This document shows, piece after piece, positions 1 to 8,505 of a stretch of 8,599 nt of DNA. Position numbers and translations under genes: made by a program. Numbering within the stretch: the first letter of the stretch is position 1; every line of letters begins with the position of its first letter. The DNA is taken from the NCBI GenBank assembly GCA_937883885.1, contig CAKZXL010000750.1, positions 1 through 8,599 on the forward strand. Reading direction: 5' to 3'. The notes beneath the pieces are model-generated. The model was not told where the DNA came from. It saw only the letters and a list, made by a program, of their open reading frames with translations, and ran no database searches. The DNA comes from an uncultured Aquincola sp. (GTDB lineage Bacteria; Pseudomonadota; Gammaproteobacteria; Burkholderiales; Burkholderiaceae).

Positions 1-760
1 CGCCGGCATCGAAGCCACCGACACCCCGTATTCGCCCTGGGGCCTGCGCATCGAAGGCAAGCCGGCGCTGAACAAGCTGGACGTGTTCACCGGCGGCGGG
101 GTGGAGGTGCAGGATGAAGGCAGCCAGCTGCTGGCACTGATCACCGACGCCAAGCGCGGCGAGATGGTGGTCGATTTCTGCGCCGGTGCCGGCGGCAAGA
201 CGCTCGCGCTGGGTGCGGCGATGCGCAACACCGGCCGCCTGTACGCCTTCGACGTGTCCGGCCATCGGCTGGATTCGCTGAAACCGCGGCTGGCGCGCAG
301 TGGCCTGTCGAACGTGTACCCGGCGCAGATCGCGCACGAGCGAGACGAGCGCATCAAGCGCCTGGCCGGCAAGATCGACCGGGTGCTGGTGGACGCGCCT
401 TGCTCCGGCCTGGGCACGTTGCGCCGCAACCCCGACCTGAAATGGCGCCAGTCGCCGGCCACGCTGGCGGCGCTGCGCACGCAGCAGGCGTCCATCCTGC
501 GGGGCGCGGCGCGCCTGCTCAAGCAAGGCGGCCGGCTGGTGTACGCCACCTGCAGCCTGATGGCCTCGGAAAACGAGGACATCGCCGCCGCCTTCAGCGC
601 CGAGTTCGAGCGTGAATGGGCACCGGTGGCGGTGGGCGACCTGCTGCAGGCAGCCAAGGTCGAGGGCTGGGAGAGCCTGGTGTCGGGTCCGTACCTGCGC
701 CTGTGGCCCCACCGGCATGCCACCGACGGCTTTTTTGCCGCCGTCTGGGAACGACGCTGA
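1..760 (+). CDS. RsmB/NOP-family rRNA cytosine-C5 methyltransferase (C-terminal part, 5' end outside window)
   Basis: SAM-dependent RNA methyltransferase that transfers a methyl group to C5 of a cytosine, expected in 16S rRNA, in the cytoplasm. The frame is open from base 2, the first complete codon, so the start lies upstream; the GTG at 83 is internal because conserved sequence precedes it. About 252 residues are visible. They include a GGGVEVQDEGSQL stretch, SAM motif I DFCAGAGGKT (visible residues 58-67), motif IV DAPCSG with Cys at codon 134 (TGC 401-403), and motif VI YATCS with Cys at codon 184 (TGC 551-553). The 50-residue spacing of the two cysteines equals that of E. coli RsmB (C325/C375), the release and nucleophile cysteines. 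It ends in a typical FFAAVW tail. Burkholderiales often carry this as a second RsmB-like paralogue away from fmt, and the N-terminal domain is not visible, so no symbol is given. The family is certain; the exact target base is not. Confidence 0.93.
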   Translation, partial: AGIEATDTPYSPWGLRIEGKPALNKLDVFTGGGVEVQDEGSQLLALITDAKRGEMVVDFCAGAGGKTLALGAAMRNTGRLYAFDVSGHRLDSLKPRLARSGLSNVYPAQIAHERDERIKRLAGKIDRVLVDAPCSGLGTLRRNPDLKWRQSPATLAALRTQQASILRGAARLLKQGGRLVYATCSLMASENEDIAAAFSAEFEREWAPVAVGDLLQAAKVEGWESLVSGPYLRLWPHRHATDGFFAAVWERR

Positions 761-761
761 G

Positions 762-820
762 ATTTCGGGGTCTGAGCAGCTGTCGCGTTGATCTGCCGCA
801 ATTTGGGGTCGATCTGCCGC
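762..820. repeat. Degenerate direct repeats after the methyltransferase gene
   Basis: Two short units alternate here. The 10-mer GATCTGCCGC occurs at 790-799 and again at 811-820 (21-bp period). ATTTCGGGGTC at 762-772 is echoed by ATTTGGGGTC at 801-810. The order is A, B, A', B'. The block starts directly after the methyltransferase stop and has no coding potential that I can recognise. It could be a protein-binding array or the worn end of an insertion sequence, since IS21-family ends carry repeated subunits. No second end or transposase is visible, so the origin is open. Confidence 0.5.
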
Positions 821-846
821 GATCGGCTGTGGCGTGGGCACCAAAA

Positions 847-890
847 GCACCGTGCTCGCTATGTAGTTCCACGGGTGCGTAGCACGGTGC
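847..890. promoter_or_regulatory. Perfect 10-bp inverted repeat upstream of the desaturase
   Basis: GCACCGTGCT (847-856) is the exact reverse complement of AGCACGGTGC (881-890), separated by 24 bases. The right arm lies just upstream of the TACAAT box at 897-902, in the expected -35/-10 spacer. As DNA this would suit a two-site operator for a dimeric repressor. As RNA from upstream transcription it would form a GC-rich hairpin, but no T-run follows, so an intrinsic terminator is unlikely. The regulator is unknown. Confidence 0.55.
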
Positions 891-902
891 GCCACCTACA
901 AT
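874..902 (+). promoter_or_regulatory. Putative sigma70 promoter of the desaturase gene
   Basis: TACAAT at 897-902 is a good -10 hexamer, 25 bases before the ATG. At 17-bp spacing the -35 would fall at 874-879 (GGTGCG), which is poor, so the promoter may need an activator or be weak. The sequence around the -10 (TGCGCCAC, two bases, then ACAATC) recurs without the two bases before ftsK. Confidence 0.45.
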
Positions 903-927
903 CGGCAGGTTCTTGGAAAGGTTCTCA

Positions 928-2151
928 ATGAATGGTTTGATGACGGTGTGGAGCGCAGTCGTCGATGGGCTGGCGCACGGCGTGCTGGACGCGTCCTGGT
1001 GGCAGGTGCTGGCCTACACGTTGGTGGTCACCCACATCACGATCGCGGCGGTCACGATCTTCCTGCACCGCAGCCAGGCCCACCGGGCGCTGGATCTCGG
1101 CCCCGTGCCGCAGCATTTCTTCCGCCTGTGGCTGTGGCTCACCACCGGCATGGTCACCAAGCAATGGGTGGCCATCCATCGCAAGCACCACGCCAAGTGC
1201 GAGACGGACGAAGACCCGCACAGCCCGCAGACCCGCGGCATCAAGAAGGTGCTGCTGGAAGGTGCCGAGCTGTACCGCGCCGAGGCCAAGAATGCCGAGA
1301 CCGTGGAGAAGTACGGCCGCGGCGTGCCTGACGACTGGATCGAGCGCAACCTGTACAGCCGCTACTCCTGGCAGGGCGTGGGCCTGATGCTGCTGGTCAA
1401 CGTGTTCCTGTTCGGCGCCATCGGCCTGACCATCTGGGCGGTGCAGATGCTGTGGATCCCGATCAACGCAGCCGGCATCATCAACGGCATCGGCCACTAC
1501 TGGGGCTACCGCAATTTCGAGGCGGTGGACGCTTCGACCAATGTGTCGCCCTGGGGCATCATCATTGGCGGCGAAGAGCTGCACAACAACCACCACACCT
1601 ACCCCACCTCGGCCAAGTTCTCGATCAAGAAGTACGAGTTCGACATCGGCTGGGGCTACATCCGCGCGATGGAGATGATCGGCTGGGCCAAGGTGCGCAA
1701 GACCGCGCCGCAGCTCAAGCTGGGCCAGGTCAAGCCGGTGGCCGACGACAAGACGCTGGAGGCGGTGATCGCCAACCGCTACGAGGTCATGGCCTCGTAC
1801 GCCAAGGAGCTGCGCCGCGCCTGCGCGCTGGAGCTGGAGCACCTGAAGCAGCAGGGCGCCCAGAATTCCGCCCGCTGGACCGAGATGCGCCTGGCCAAGC
1901 GCTGGCTGCACCGCGACGACGACAAGATCCCGCACGGCGTGAAGGCCCACGTGGCTGGCGCGATGGCGCAAAGCCCGTCGCTGACCAAGCTGGTGACCAT
2001 GCGCGAAGAGCTGCGCCAGCTCTGGACGCGTACCAACGTGTCGGCCGAACAGCTGGTGGTCGACCTGCAGGCCTGGTGCAAGCGCGCCGAAGAAAGCGGC
2101 ATCACCGCGCTGCAGGAGTTCTCGACCAAGCTGCGCGCTGCGCGCGCCTGA
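928..2151 (+). CDS. Membrane acyl-lipid/acyl-CoA delta-9-type fatty acid desaturase
   Basis: Di-iron membrane desaturase that introduces a cis double bond into a saturated acyl chain, supporting membrane fluidity; it acts at the cytoplasmic membrane. All three histidine boxes are intact: HRSQAH (residues 47-52), HRKHH (84-88) and HNNHH (219-223), plus the extra ligand-type motif INGIGHYWGYRN with His190. Hydrophobic spans lie around 30-46, 62-80, 148-170 and 172-190. The protein is 407 aa, with a charged, helical C-terminal extension of about 140 residues after the catalytic core, as in many betaproteobacterial members. ATG 928 is chosen because GGAAAGG (915-921) sits 6 bases before it; a TTG at 913 in the same frame would overlap this ribosome site. 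It is probably monocistronic, given a promoter-like box upstream and a strong terminator downstream. Delta-9 regiospecificity and the acyl carrier (CoA or phospholipid) are inferred from the family. Confidence 0.94.
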   Translation: MNGLMTVWSAVVDGLAHGVLDASWWQVLAYTLVVTHITIAAVTIFLHRSQAHRALDLGPVPQHFFRLWLWLTTGMVTKQWVAIHRKHHAKCETDEDPHSPQTRGIKKVLLEGAELYRAEAKNAETVEKYGRGVPDDWIERNLYSRYSWQGVGLMLLVNVFLFGAIGLTIWAVQMLWIPINAAGIINGIGHYWGYRNFEAVDASTNVSPWGIIIGGEELHNNHHTYPTSAKFSIKKYEFDIGWGYIRAMEMIGWAKVRKTAPQLKLGQVKPVADDKTLEAVIANRYEVMASYAKELRRACALELEHLKQQGAQNSARWTEMRLAKRWLHRDDDKIPHGVKAHVAGAMAQSPSLTKLVTMREELRQLWTRTNVSAEQLVVDLQAWCKRAEESGITALQEFSTKLRAARA

Positions 2152-2161
2152 GCGATCGGCG

Positions 2162-2209
2162 GCCCCGCGAGGGGCAGAAAGAAGGGGAGCCAGCGGCTCC
2201 CTTTTTTTT
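2162..2209 (+). terminator. Tandem-hairpin rho-independent terminator of the desaturase gene
   Basis: GGGAGCC (2185-2191), loop AGC, GGCTCCC (2195-2201), then eight T (2202-2209): a textbook intrinsic terminator. Just before it, GCCCC-GCGA-GGGGC (2162-2175) forms a second small hairpin with a GNRA tetraloop. The pair starts 11 bases after the stop codon. Confidence 0.92.
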
Positions 2210-2210
2210 C

Positions 2211-2600
2211 ATGGTGCGCCCGCTGGGCTTGACGCCCGGCCTGGCCCAGGCCCTCAAGCGTCCCGCCGATGTGCTGGGTGCCACATCGCTGCACTCCGTC
2301 ATCGCCGAAGAACGGCTGACCTGGTTCCGGGCAGCAGGGCTGTCGTCACCGGCGGCACCGCGGGCCCGACCATCGGCGACGATGCCGCCATGTTGCAGGC
2401 GGCCATCGACGGACAGGGAGTTGCCCTGGGCCGCTCTGTGCTCGTCGCGGACGACGTGGCCCAGGGGCGTCGGGTGGCCGCTTCTGCCACCCGATTGTCA
2501 GCCTCGTACCGGCCGCCAGCAGCAGCCGCTGGTGGCGCGGCAGCAGCCACCTGCTCGAGACCGTGCTGACCGCGACTCGCTTGGCAGCCTGGGCGTGCGC
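2211..2600 (+). pseudogene. Decayed C-terminal remnant of a LysR-type (GcvA-like) regulator
   Basis: Read across frames, this stretch matches the effector-binding domain end of GcvA/AmpR-like LysR regulators. From ATG 2211 one frame gives a segment including LAQALKRPADVLGAT and LTWFRAAGLSSP. Near 2349-2354 it shifts to the frame containing TIGDDAAMLQAAIDGQGVAL and GRSVLVADDVAQGR, the most diagnostic part of the family. That frame hits a stop at 2567-2569. LVARQQ (2529-2546) and then HLLETVLTATRLAAW (from 2548) follow in the two other frames, as expected for the family's C-terminus. At least three frame changes are therefore needed. The N-terminal helix-turn-helix and about the first 190 residues are absent, and the remnant abuts the desaturase terminator. 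It cannot encode a working regulator. Family assignment is by recognition of conserved motifs, not by search. Confidence 0.72.
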
Positions 2601-2614
2601 CGACTCTGCTGACC

Positions 2615-3034
2615 TCAACCGCTCGAATCGCCCGGCGCGGACACGGACGCCGGGTGGTGTCGCAGTTGGCGCATGAAATGCTGATCAACAAAGTACGACG
2701 TCATGCACCCGGCCAGATACATGAGGATGTCTGTCCAGCTGAAGCTCGTCCCTATGAGGGTACGAATGAGGCTCGGCCGATGAAACCCGAGCAAGTCGGC
2801 AACGTGGAAGTATTGGGCTGTTTCGACCACACAGGCGAACAGAAACACCGCGATGGCCAGGCGTCGTGGCGGGACTTCTCGGACCGATTGGACGAGGTGG
2901 TAGATCAGGATCACCACCAGGAAATCGCTGAGAAATGACCGGATCCACCCCACGTGCGCAAAGCGGGTTGCCACCATGACTTCAGCGACGAACACGATAA
3001 GCGCAATCAGGAAATGTTTGACGGGACGAGGCAT
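2615..3034 (-). CDS. DUF2809 family integral membrane protein
   Basis: A small membrane protein of unknown function. About 139 aa, with four likely transmembrane segments: HFLIALIVFVAEVMVA (about 6-21), FLVVILIYHLVQSV (about 35-48), LAIAVFLFACVVETAQYF (about 57-74) and ILMYLAGCMTSYFV (about 99-112). The pattern SDFLVVILIY, then VETAQYF, then LLGF, IGTSFSWTDILMYLAG is characteristic of DUF2809, which resembles VanZ-like proteins. ATG 3034 is preferred because the hydrophobic start follows directly; an in-frame TTG at 3076 would add 14 non-hydrophobic residues and begins right after the rpmG terminator. Neither has a clear Shine-Dalgarno. By hand count about 41 of 140 codons end in A or T, far more than in ftsK, which suggests later acquisition. 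It converges on the LysR remnant. No function is inferred. Confidence 0.8.
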   Translation of the reverse strand: MPRPVKHFLIALIVFVAEVMVATRFAHVGWIRSFLSDFLVVILIYHLVQSVREVPPRRLAIAVFLFACVVETAQYFHVADLLGFHRPSLIRTLIGTSFSWTDILMYLAGCMTSYFVDQHFMRQLRHHPASVSAPGDSSG

Positions 3035-3082
3035 GGTGACGCGCTGTTGCTGTATCGGAATGGCGCAGGCATCCAAGCGGCG

Positions 3083-3113
3083 CCCAAAACAAAGGCCGCT
3101 CGAGAGCGGCCTT
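3083..3113 (-). terminator. Rho-independent terminator of the rpmB-rpmG operon
   Basis: AAGGCCGCT (3092-3100), CGAG, AGCGGCCTT (3105-3113) form a perfect stem. On the minus strand it is followed by TTTGTTTT (complement of 3084-3091). It lies about 22 bases beyond the rpmG stop and separates the ribosomal operon from the DUF2809 gene. Confidence 0.88.
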
Positions 3114-3134
3114 GTGGGGGAACCGGGCTGAAGA

Positions 3135-3305
3135 TCACTTCAGCTTGGTTTCCTTGTACAGCACGTGCTTGCGTGCCTTGGGGTCGAACTTCAGGAATTC
3201 CAGCTTTTCAGGCGTGGTCTTCTTGTTCTTGTTCGTGGTGTAGAAGTGACCGGTGCCGGCAGTGGATTCCAGCTTGATCTTTTCGCGTCCGCCTTTGGTG
3301 GCCAT
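3135..3305 (-). CDS. rpmG: 50S ribosomal protein L33
   Basis: Small structural protein of the large ribosomal subunit. 56 aa, the usual bacterial length, with the signature [16 protein letters not shown], then [18 protein letters not shown] and the end [10 protein letters not shown]. There is no CxxC pair, so this is the zinc-independent (C-) form. ATG 3305 has AGGAG six bases upstream. It lies 16 bases after the rpmB stop in the same direction, the usual rpmB-rpmG operon, and is followed by a strong terminator. Confidence 0.98.
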   Translation of the reverse strand: MATKGGREKIKLESTAGTGHFYTTNKNKKTTPEKLEFLKFDPKARKHVLYKETKLK

Positions 3306-3321
3306 GAGCTGCTCCTAGGGT

Positions 3322-3555
3322 TTACAGGGCGCCCTTGGCGCGCAGGTCGGCGACGACCTGGTCGATACCGACCTTGTCGATCAGCCGCAGAGCCGCGTTG
3401 GAAATGCGCAGGCGCACCCAACGGTTCTCGGTTTCAAGCCAGAAGCGGCGGTACTGCAGGTTGGGCAGCCAGCGACGCTTGGTCTTGTTGTTGGCGTGGG
3501 AAACATTGTTTCCCGTCATCGGGCCCTTGCCCGTTACTTGACAGACGCGTGCCAT
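3322..3555 (-). CDS. rpmB: 50S ribosomal protein L28
   Basis: Structural protein of the 50S subunit. 77 aa, normal for the family, beginning [20 protein letters not shown] and continuing [18 protein letters not shown] and [19 protein letters not shown]. Only one cysteine (C5) is present, so it is the zinc-free form, like the L33 encoded next to it. ATG 3555 is preceded by GGAG about ten bases upstream. First gene of the rpmB-rpmG unit. Confidence 0.98.
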   Translation of the reverse strand: MARVCQVTGKGPMTGNNVSHANNKTKRRWLPNLQYRRFWLETENRWVRLRISNAALRLIDKVGIDQVVADLRAKGAL

Positions 3556-3610
3556 GACGACGCTTCTCCGTTAAATGTGCGGTTCAGCCGAGGATCCGGC
3601 AAAGACCGCG

Positions 3611-4776
<1,166 letters not shown>

Positions 4777-5445
4777 ATGTCCATGCTCTCGAACCTAGAT
4801 CTGATTCGCCGTGTGCCGCTCTTTTCGCTGCTGACCAACGAGCAGGCGCAGGCCATTGCCGACAGCGTCGTCAAGCGACGTTTCCGCCGTGGCGAACTGG
4901 TGGTGGAGCAGGGCCGCAAGAGCAATGCGCTGTTCATCCTGCTCAACGGCCGCGCCCGTGTGCTCACGGCCGACCAACGGGGCCGCGAAGTGATCCTGGC
5001 GGTGCTGGAGGCGGGCGACTACGTGGGTGAGATGAGCCTGATCGACAACGAGCCGCATTCGGCCACGGTGCGCGCCGAGATCCAGACCGACATGCTGATC
5101 CTGGGCCGCGCCGAATTCGCGCGCTGCCTGCCCGAGAACTCCAGCCTGGCCTACGCCATCATGCGCGGCTTGGTGCAGCGCCTGCGCAGCGCCGACCGCC
5201 AGATCGAGTCGCTGGCGTTGCTGGACGTGTACGGCCGTGTGGCGCGCACGCTGCTGGAAATGGCCGAAGAGGTCAACGGCGTGCAACTGATTCGCAACAA
5301 GGTGTCTCGGCAGGACATGGCCAAGGTGGTCGGTGCCTCGCGCGAGATGGTCAGCCGCGTGATGAAGGATCTCGAGGAGCGCGGCGTCATCGAGACCCAG
5401 GAAAACGGCTCGGTGATCATCAAGGAAACGGCCCCGCAGCAGTGA
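4777..5445 (+). CDS. Crp/Fnr-family transcriptional regulator
   Basis: DNA-binding regulator of the CRP superfamily, 222 aa. Residues 10-115 form the cyclic-nucleotide-binding-like beta roll ([13 protein letters not shown], then [13 protein letters not shown]). The phosphate-binding-cassette equivalent reads [15 protein letters not shown] (84-98). Here His94 stands where E. coli CRP has the cAMP-contacting Arg82, so classical cAMP binding is uncertain. A long dimerisation helix spans about 122-162. The winged helix-turn-helix is at 176-206, with recognition helix [10 protein letters not shown]189, E190 and R194 match CRP R180/E181/R185, suggesting a TGTGA-like half-site. There is only one Cys (C117) and no N-terminal Cys cluster, so it is not an FNR-type oxygen sensor. 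ATG 4777 has AGGAG seven bases upstream. It is divergent from trxB and 46 bases ahead of ftsK. Ligand and regulon are unknown. Confidence 0.92.
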   Translation: MSMLSNLDLIRRVPLFSLLTNEQAQAIADSVVKRRFRRGELVVEQGRKSNALFILLNGRARVLTADQRGREVILAVLEAGDYVGEMSLIDNEPHSATVRAEIQTDMLILGRAEFARCLPENSSLAYAIMRGLVQRLRSADRQIESLALLDVYGRVARTLLEMAEEVNGVQLIRNKVSRQDMAKVVGASREMVSRVMKDLEERGVIETQENGSVIIKETAPQQ

Positions 5446-5465
5446 GGCTGCGCGCCGGGTGCGGG

Positions 5466-5491
5466 GGCGCGATGCGCCACAATCCCGCCCC
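5466..5491 (+). promoter_or_regulatory. Putative ftsK promoter placed almost on the start codon
   Basis: CACAAT at 5478-5483 resembles the -10 used elsewhere in this window, and GGCGC-GAT-GCGCC (5466-5478) is a small perfect inverted repeat touching it. Transcription would begin near 5490, right at the ATG at 5492. There is no purine-rich ribosome site between. The -35 region is GC-rich and unrecognisable. Readthrough from the regulator gene upstream is also possible, as no terminator is visible. Confidence 0.4.
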
Positions 5492-7870
5492 ATGACGTTT
5501 CCGTTAGGGTCCCTGCGCACCGAACCCGGTGCGGCTACCACCCGCGGCTCGGCCCGTGGGGCCGCCGCTGCCGCTTCTTCCTCCAAGGCCGCCGCTTCGG
5601 GCGGCGAAGGCATCGCCAATCGCGAGGTCAGCCTGCGGCTGCGCCTGCAGCTGGTGCTCATCGTCGGTGGCCTGCTGTGGCTGCTGGGCGTGCTGGCGCT
5701 GGTCACGCACCACCCGGCCGACCCCGGCTTTTCCACCTCGGGCGCGGGCGGGCCGTTGCACAACAAGGCCGGCCTGCTGGGCGCCTGGGCTTCGGACTGC
5801 GCGCTGTACCTGTTCGGCCATTCGGTGTGGTGGCTGCCGGTGGTGGCCGCGCGCGCCTGGCTGGCCGCGCTGATGCGGGGCCTGCGTGGCGACGTGGACC
5901 CGCCCGAAGGCCTGCCCCGCTTCTGGATCGGCCTGGCGCTGCTGATGGCGGCCAGCACCGCGCTGGAGTGGACGCGCCTCTACCGTTTTGAAGATTCGCT
6001 GCCCGGTCCGGCCGGCGGCGTGATCGGCTTTTTGCTCGGCCCCTTGTCGATGAAGTGGCTGGGCTTTGCCGGCTCCGGCGTGCTGTGGATCGCGGCGCTG
6101 GTGGGCGGCATGGCGCTGGCGCTGCGCTTTTCGTGGCTGCGTGTGGCCGAGCGCCTGGGCACCCTGATCGAGAGCCTGCGGGTGCGCCAGCAGGTGCGGC
6201 GCGAGCGCGCCGAAGACCAGCGCATCGGCGAGCAGGCCCAGCGTGAGCGCGACGAGACGGTGGAGGTGGAGCGCCAAGTGGTGGAAGACCACGCGCCCAT
6301 CCTCATCGAGCCGACGATGGTGGAAGTGCCCAAGAGCACCCGCGTGGCCAAGGAGCGGCAAAAGCCGCTGTTCCGCGAGCTGAGCGACACCAAGCTGCCG
6401 CAGGTCGACCTGCTGGACGCCGCGCCAGGCCGCATGGAAACCGTGACGCCCGAGACGCTGGAGATGACCAGCCGCATGATCGAGAAGAAGTTGAAGGACT
6501 TCGGCGTCGAGGTGCGGGTGGTGGCAGCTTCCCCGGGCCCGGTGATCACCCGCTACGAGATCGAGCCGGCCACCGGCGTCAAGGGCTCGCAGGTGGTCAA
6601 CCTGGCCAAGGACCTGGCGCGCTCGCTCAGCCTGGTCAGCATCCGCGTGGTCGAGACCATCCCGGGCAAGAACTACATGGCGCTGGAGCTGCCCAACGCC
6701 AAGCGCCAGACCATCCGCCTGGCCGAGATCCTGGGCTCGCAGGTGTATGCCGATGCGGCCTCCCAGCTGACCATGGGCCTGGGCAAGGACATCATCGGTG
6801 CGCCGGTGGTGGCCGACCTGGCCAAGATGCCGCACTGCCTGGTGGCCGGCACGACCGGCTCGGGCAAGTCGGTGGGCATCAACGCGATGATCCTCAGCCT
6901 GCTGTACAAGGCCGAGGCGCGCGATGTGCGCCTGATCCTGATCGACCCCAAGATGCTCGAGATGAGCGTCTACGAGGGCATCCCCCACCTGCTGTGCCCG
7001 GTGGTGACGGACATGAAGCAGGCCGGCAACGCGCTCAACTGGTGCGTGGCCGAGATGGAGCGCCGCTACAAGCTGATGAGCAAGCTGGGCGTGCGCAACC
7101 TGGCCGGCTACAACAAGAAGATCGACGAGGCCACCGCCGCCGGCGAGAAGATCGGCAACCCCTTCAGCCTGACGCAGGAAGAGCCCGAGCCGCTGGAGCG
7201 CCTGCCCTTCATCGTGGTGGTGATCGACGAGCTGGCCGACCTGATGATGGTGGTGGGCAAGAAGATCGAAGAGCTGATCGCCCGGCTGGCGCAGAAGGCG
7301 CGGGCCGCCGGCATCCACCTGATCCTGGCCACGCAGCGGCCGTCGGTGGACGTCATCACTGGCCTGATCAAGGCCAACATCCCCACCCGGCTGAGCTTCC
7401 AGGTCAGCAGCAAGATCGACAGCCGCACCATCCTCGACCAGATGGGCGCCGAGGCGCTGCTGGGCATGGGCGACATGCTCTACATGCCCAGCGGCACCGG
7501 CCTGCCGATCCGTGTGCACGGCGCCTTCGTCAGCGACGACGAGGTGCACCGCGTGGTGGAGTACCTCAAGAGCCAGGGCGAGCCCAACTACATCGAAGGT
7601 CTGCTGGAAGGCGGCACGCTGGAAGGTGGCGAAGACGGCGAGCCGCCCGCGCCCGGCGAAGCCAATGGCGAGGCCGACCCGATGTACGACCAGGCGGTGG
7701 CCATCGTGCTGCAGCACAAGCGCGCCTCCATCTCGCTGGTGCAGCGGCACCTGCGCATCGGTTACAACCGCGCCGCCCGGCTGCTGGAACAAATGGAGAA
7801 GTCGGGCCTCGTATCCAGCATGGCCACCAACGGCAACCGGGACCTGCTGGTGCCCCGCCGCGAAGAATGA
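5492..7870 (+). CDS. ftsK: DNA translocase FtsK
   Basis: Hexameric ATP-driven DNA pump at the division septum that clears and aligns chromosome termini and activates XerCD recombination. 792 aa, the short-linker form (E. coli FtsK is 1329 aa). An Ala/Ser/Gly-rich cytoplasmic tip (1-45) precedes four or five membrane spans (about 50-72, 100-125, 143-162, 173-212). A charged Arg/Glu/Gln-rich linker covers about 215-290. The motor follows, with Walker A GTTGSGKS (453-460, K459), Walker [11 protein letters not shown] (D579, E580) and [15 protein letters not shown]-terminal winged-helix gamma domain (about 729-790) contains [15 protein letters not shown], the DNA-orienting and XerD-contacting module. 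ATG 5492 gives the MTFPLGSL start typical of relatives; GTG 5459 in the same frame would overlap the promoter-like box. It overlaps lolA by ATGA and is likely co-transcribed with it. Confidence 0.96.
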   Translation: MTFPLGSLRTEPGAATTRGSARGAAAAASSSKAAASGGEGIANREVSLRLRLQLVLIVGGLLWLLGVLALVTHHPADPGFSTSGAGGPLHNKAGLLGAWASDCALYLFGHSVWWLPVVAARAWLAALMRGLRGDVDPPEGLPRFWIGLALLMAASTALEWTRLYRFEDSLPGPAGGVIGFLLGPLSMKWLGFAGSGVLWIAALVGGMALALRFSWLRVAERLGTLIESLRVRQQVRRERAEDQRIGEQAQRERDETVEVERQVVEDHAPILIEPTMVEVPKSTRVAKERQKPLFRELSDTKLPQVDLLDAAPGRMETVTPETLEMTSRMIEKKLKDFGVEVRVVAASPGPVITRYEIEPATGVKGSQVVNLAKDLARSLSLVSIRVVETIPGKNYMALELPNAKRQTIRLAEILGSQVYADAASQLTMGLGKDIIGAPVVADLAKMPHCLVAGTTGSGKSVGINAMILSLLYKAEARDVRLILIDPKMLEMSVYEGIPHLLCPVVTDMKQAGNALNWCVAEMERRYKLMSKLGVRNLAGYNKKIDEATAAGEKIGNPFSLTQEEPEPLERLPFIVVVIDELADLMMVVGKKIEELIARLAQKARAAGIHLILATQRPSVDVITGLIKANIPTRLSFQVSSKIDSRTILDQMGAEALLGMGDMLYMPSGTGLPIRVHGAFVSDDEVHRVVEYLKSQGEPNYIEGLLEGGTLEGGEDGEPPAPGEANGEADPMYDQAVAIVLQHKRASISLVQRHLRIGYNRAARLLEQMEKSGLVSSMATNGNRDLLVPRREE

Positions 7871-8502
7871 CGACGACGATGTTGCGAACCTTGATGGCGC
7901 CGGTGGCGGCGCTGGTGCTGAGCCTGGCCACCACCGTGGCCCATGCCGACGCGGTGGACACCCTGCGCGAGTTCGTGCGCGACGTGAAGAGCGGCCGTGC
8001 CGCCTTCACCCAGACCGTGACCTCGCCCGATGGCGCGAAGAAGAAAACATCGAGCGGCCGCTTCGAGTTCTCGCGGCCCGACCGCTTCCGCTTCGCCTAT
8101 GCCAAGCCGTTCGAGCAGCTGATCGTGGGCGATGGCAAGCAGGTGTGGCTGCACGACGTGGACCTGAACCAGGTCAGCGTGCGGCCGATGTCGGCGGCGC
8201 TGGGCGCTACGCCGGCGGCCTTGCTGGCCGGCAAGTCGCTGGACACCGACTTCGACCTGAGTGCGCAGCCCAGCGCCAACGGCCTGGACTGGGCGCTGGC
8301 CCAGCCCAAGCAGAAGGACGGTGCGTTCCAGTCATTGCGCGTGGGTTTCCGCGGCAAGACGCTGGCGGCGGTGGAAATCGTGGACGGCTTCGGCCAGCGC
8401 TCGGTGCTGCAGTTCGACGGCTTCGAGACCAACGCCGCGCTGCCGGACGACACCTTCCGCTTCACCGCGCCCAAGGGCGCGGAGGTGCTGCGGCAGCCGT
8501 AA
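7867..8502 (+). CDS. lolA: Outer-membrane lipoprotein carrier protein LolA
   Basis: Periplasmic chaperone that takes mature lipoproteins from the inner-membrane LolCDE transporter and hands them to LolB at the outer membrane. 211 aa, with a Sec signal peptide: hydrophobic [17 protein letters not shown], cleavage predicted after A27. That leaves about 184 residues, close to mature E. coli LolA (182). Family features visible are [19 protein letters not shown] near the mature start, [21 protein letters not shown] (about 64-84), [17 protein letters not shown], and a C-terminal [19 protein letters not shown] 7867 overlaps the ftsK stop (ATGA), implying translational coupling; no separate ribosome site is evident beyond the ftsK 3' end. 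It follows ftsK as in E. coli. It converges on cheW with only three bases between the two stop codons. Confidence 0.95.
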   Translation: MTTTMLRTLMAPVAALVLSLATTVAHADAVDTLREFVRDVKSGRAAFTQTVTSPDGAKKKTSSGRFEFSRPDRFRFAYAKPFEQLIVGDGKQVWLHDVDLNQVSVRPMSAALGATPAALLAGKSLDTDFDLSAQPSANGLDWALAQPKQKDGAFQSLRVGFRGKTLAAVEIVDGFGQRSVLQFDGFETNAALPDDTFRFTAPKGAEVLRQP

Positions 8503-8505
8503 GCC

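Noticed and set aside
847..890. Inverted repeat as an intrinsic terminator of the methyltransferase gene
   Set aside because: No T-run follows, the loop is 24 bases, and the arm lies within the presumed desaturase promoter.
925..1971. 348-codon minus-strand open frame opposite the desaturase
   Set aside because: Antisense shadow without recognisable motifs; the plus strand holds all three histidine boxes.
1452..2612. 386-codon plus-strand open frame running from the desaturase gene to 2612
   Set aside because: Mostly the wrong frame of the desaturase gene. Only its tail past 2211 has meaning, as one frame of the LysR remnant.
2654..2938. 94-codon plus-strand ORF opposite the DUF2809 gene
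   Set aside because: No motifs and no ribosome site; the minus strand gives a convincing four-helix DUF2809 protein.
5504..7792. 762-codon open frame on the minus strand opposite ftsK
   Set aside because: A shadow of high-GC3 codon use in ftsK. Its product is rich in His, Gln, Leu, Asp and Gly without domain motifs, while the plus strand has complete FtsK motifs.
6994..7866. Long N-terminal extension in the lolA frame inside ftsK
   Set aside because: This part overlaps the ftsK motor domain and is out-of-frame low-complexity sequence. lolA starts at ATG 7867 with a proper signal peptide.
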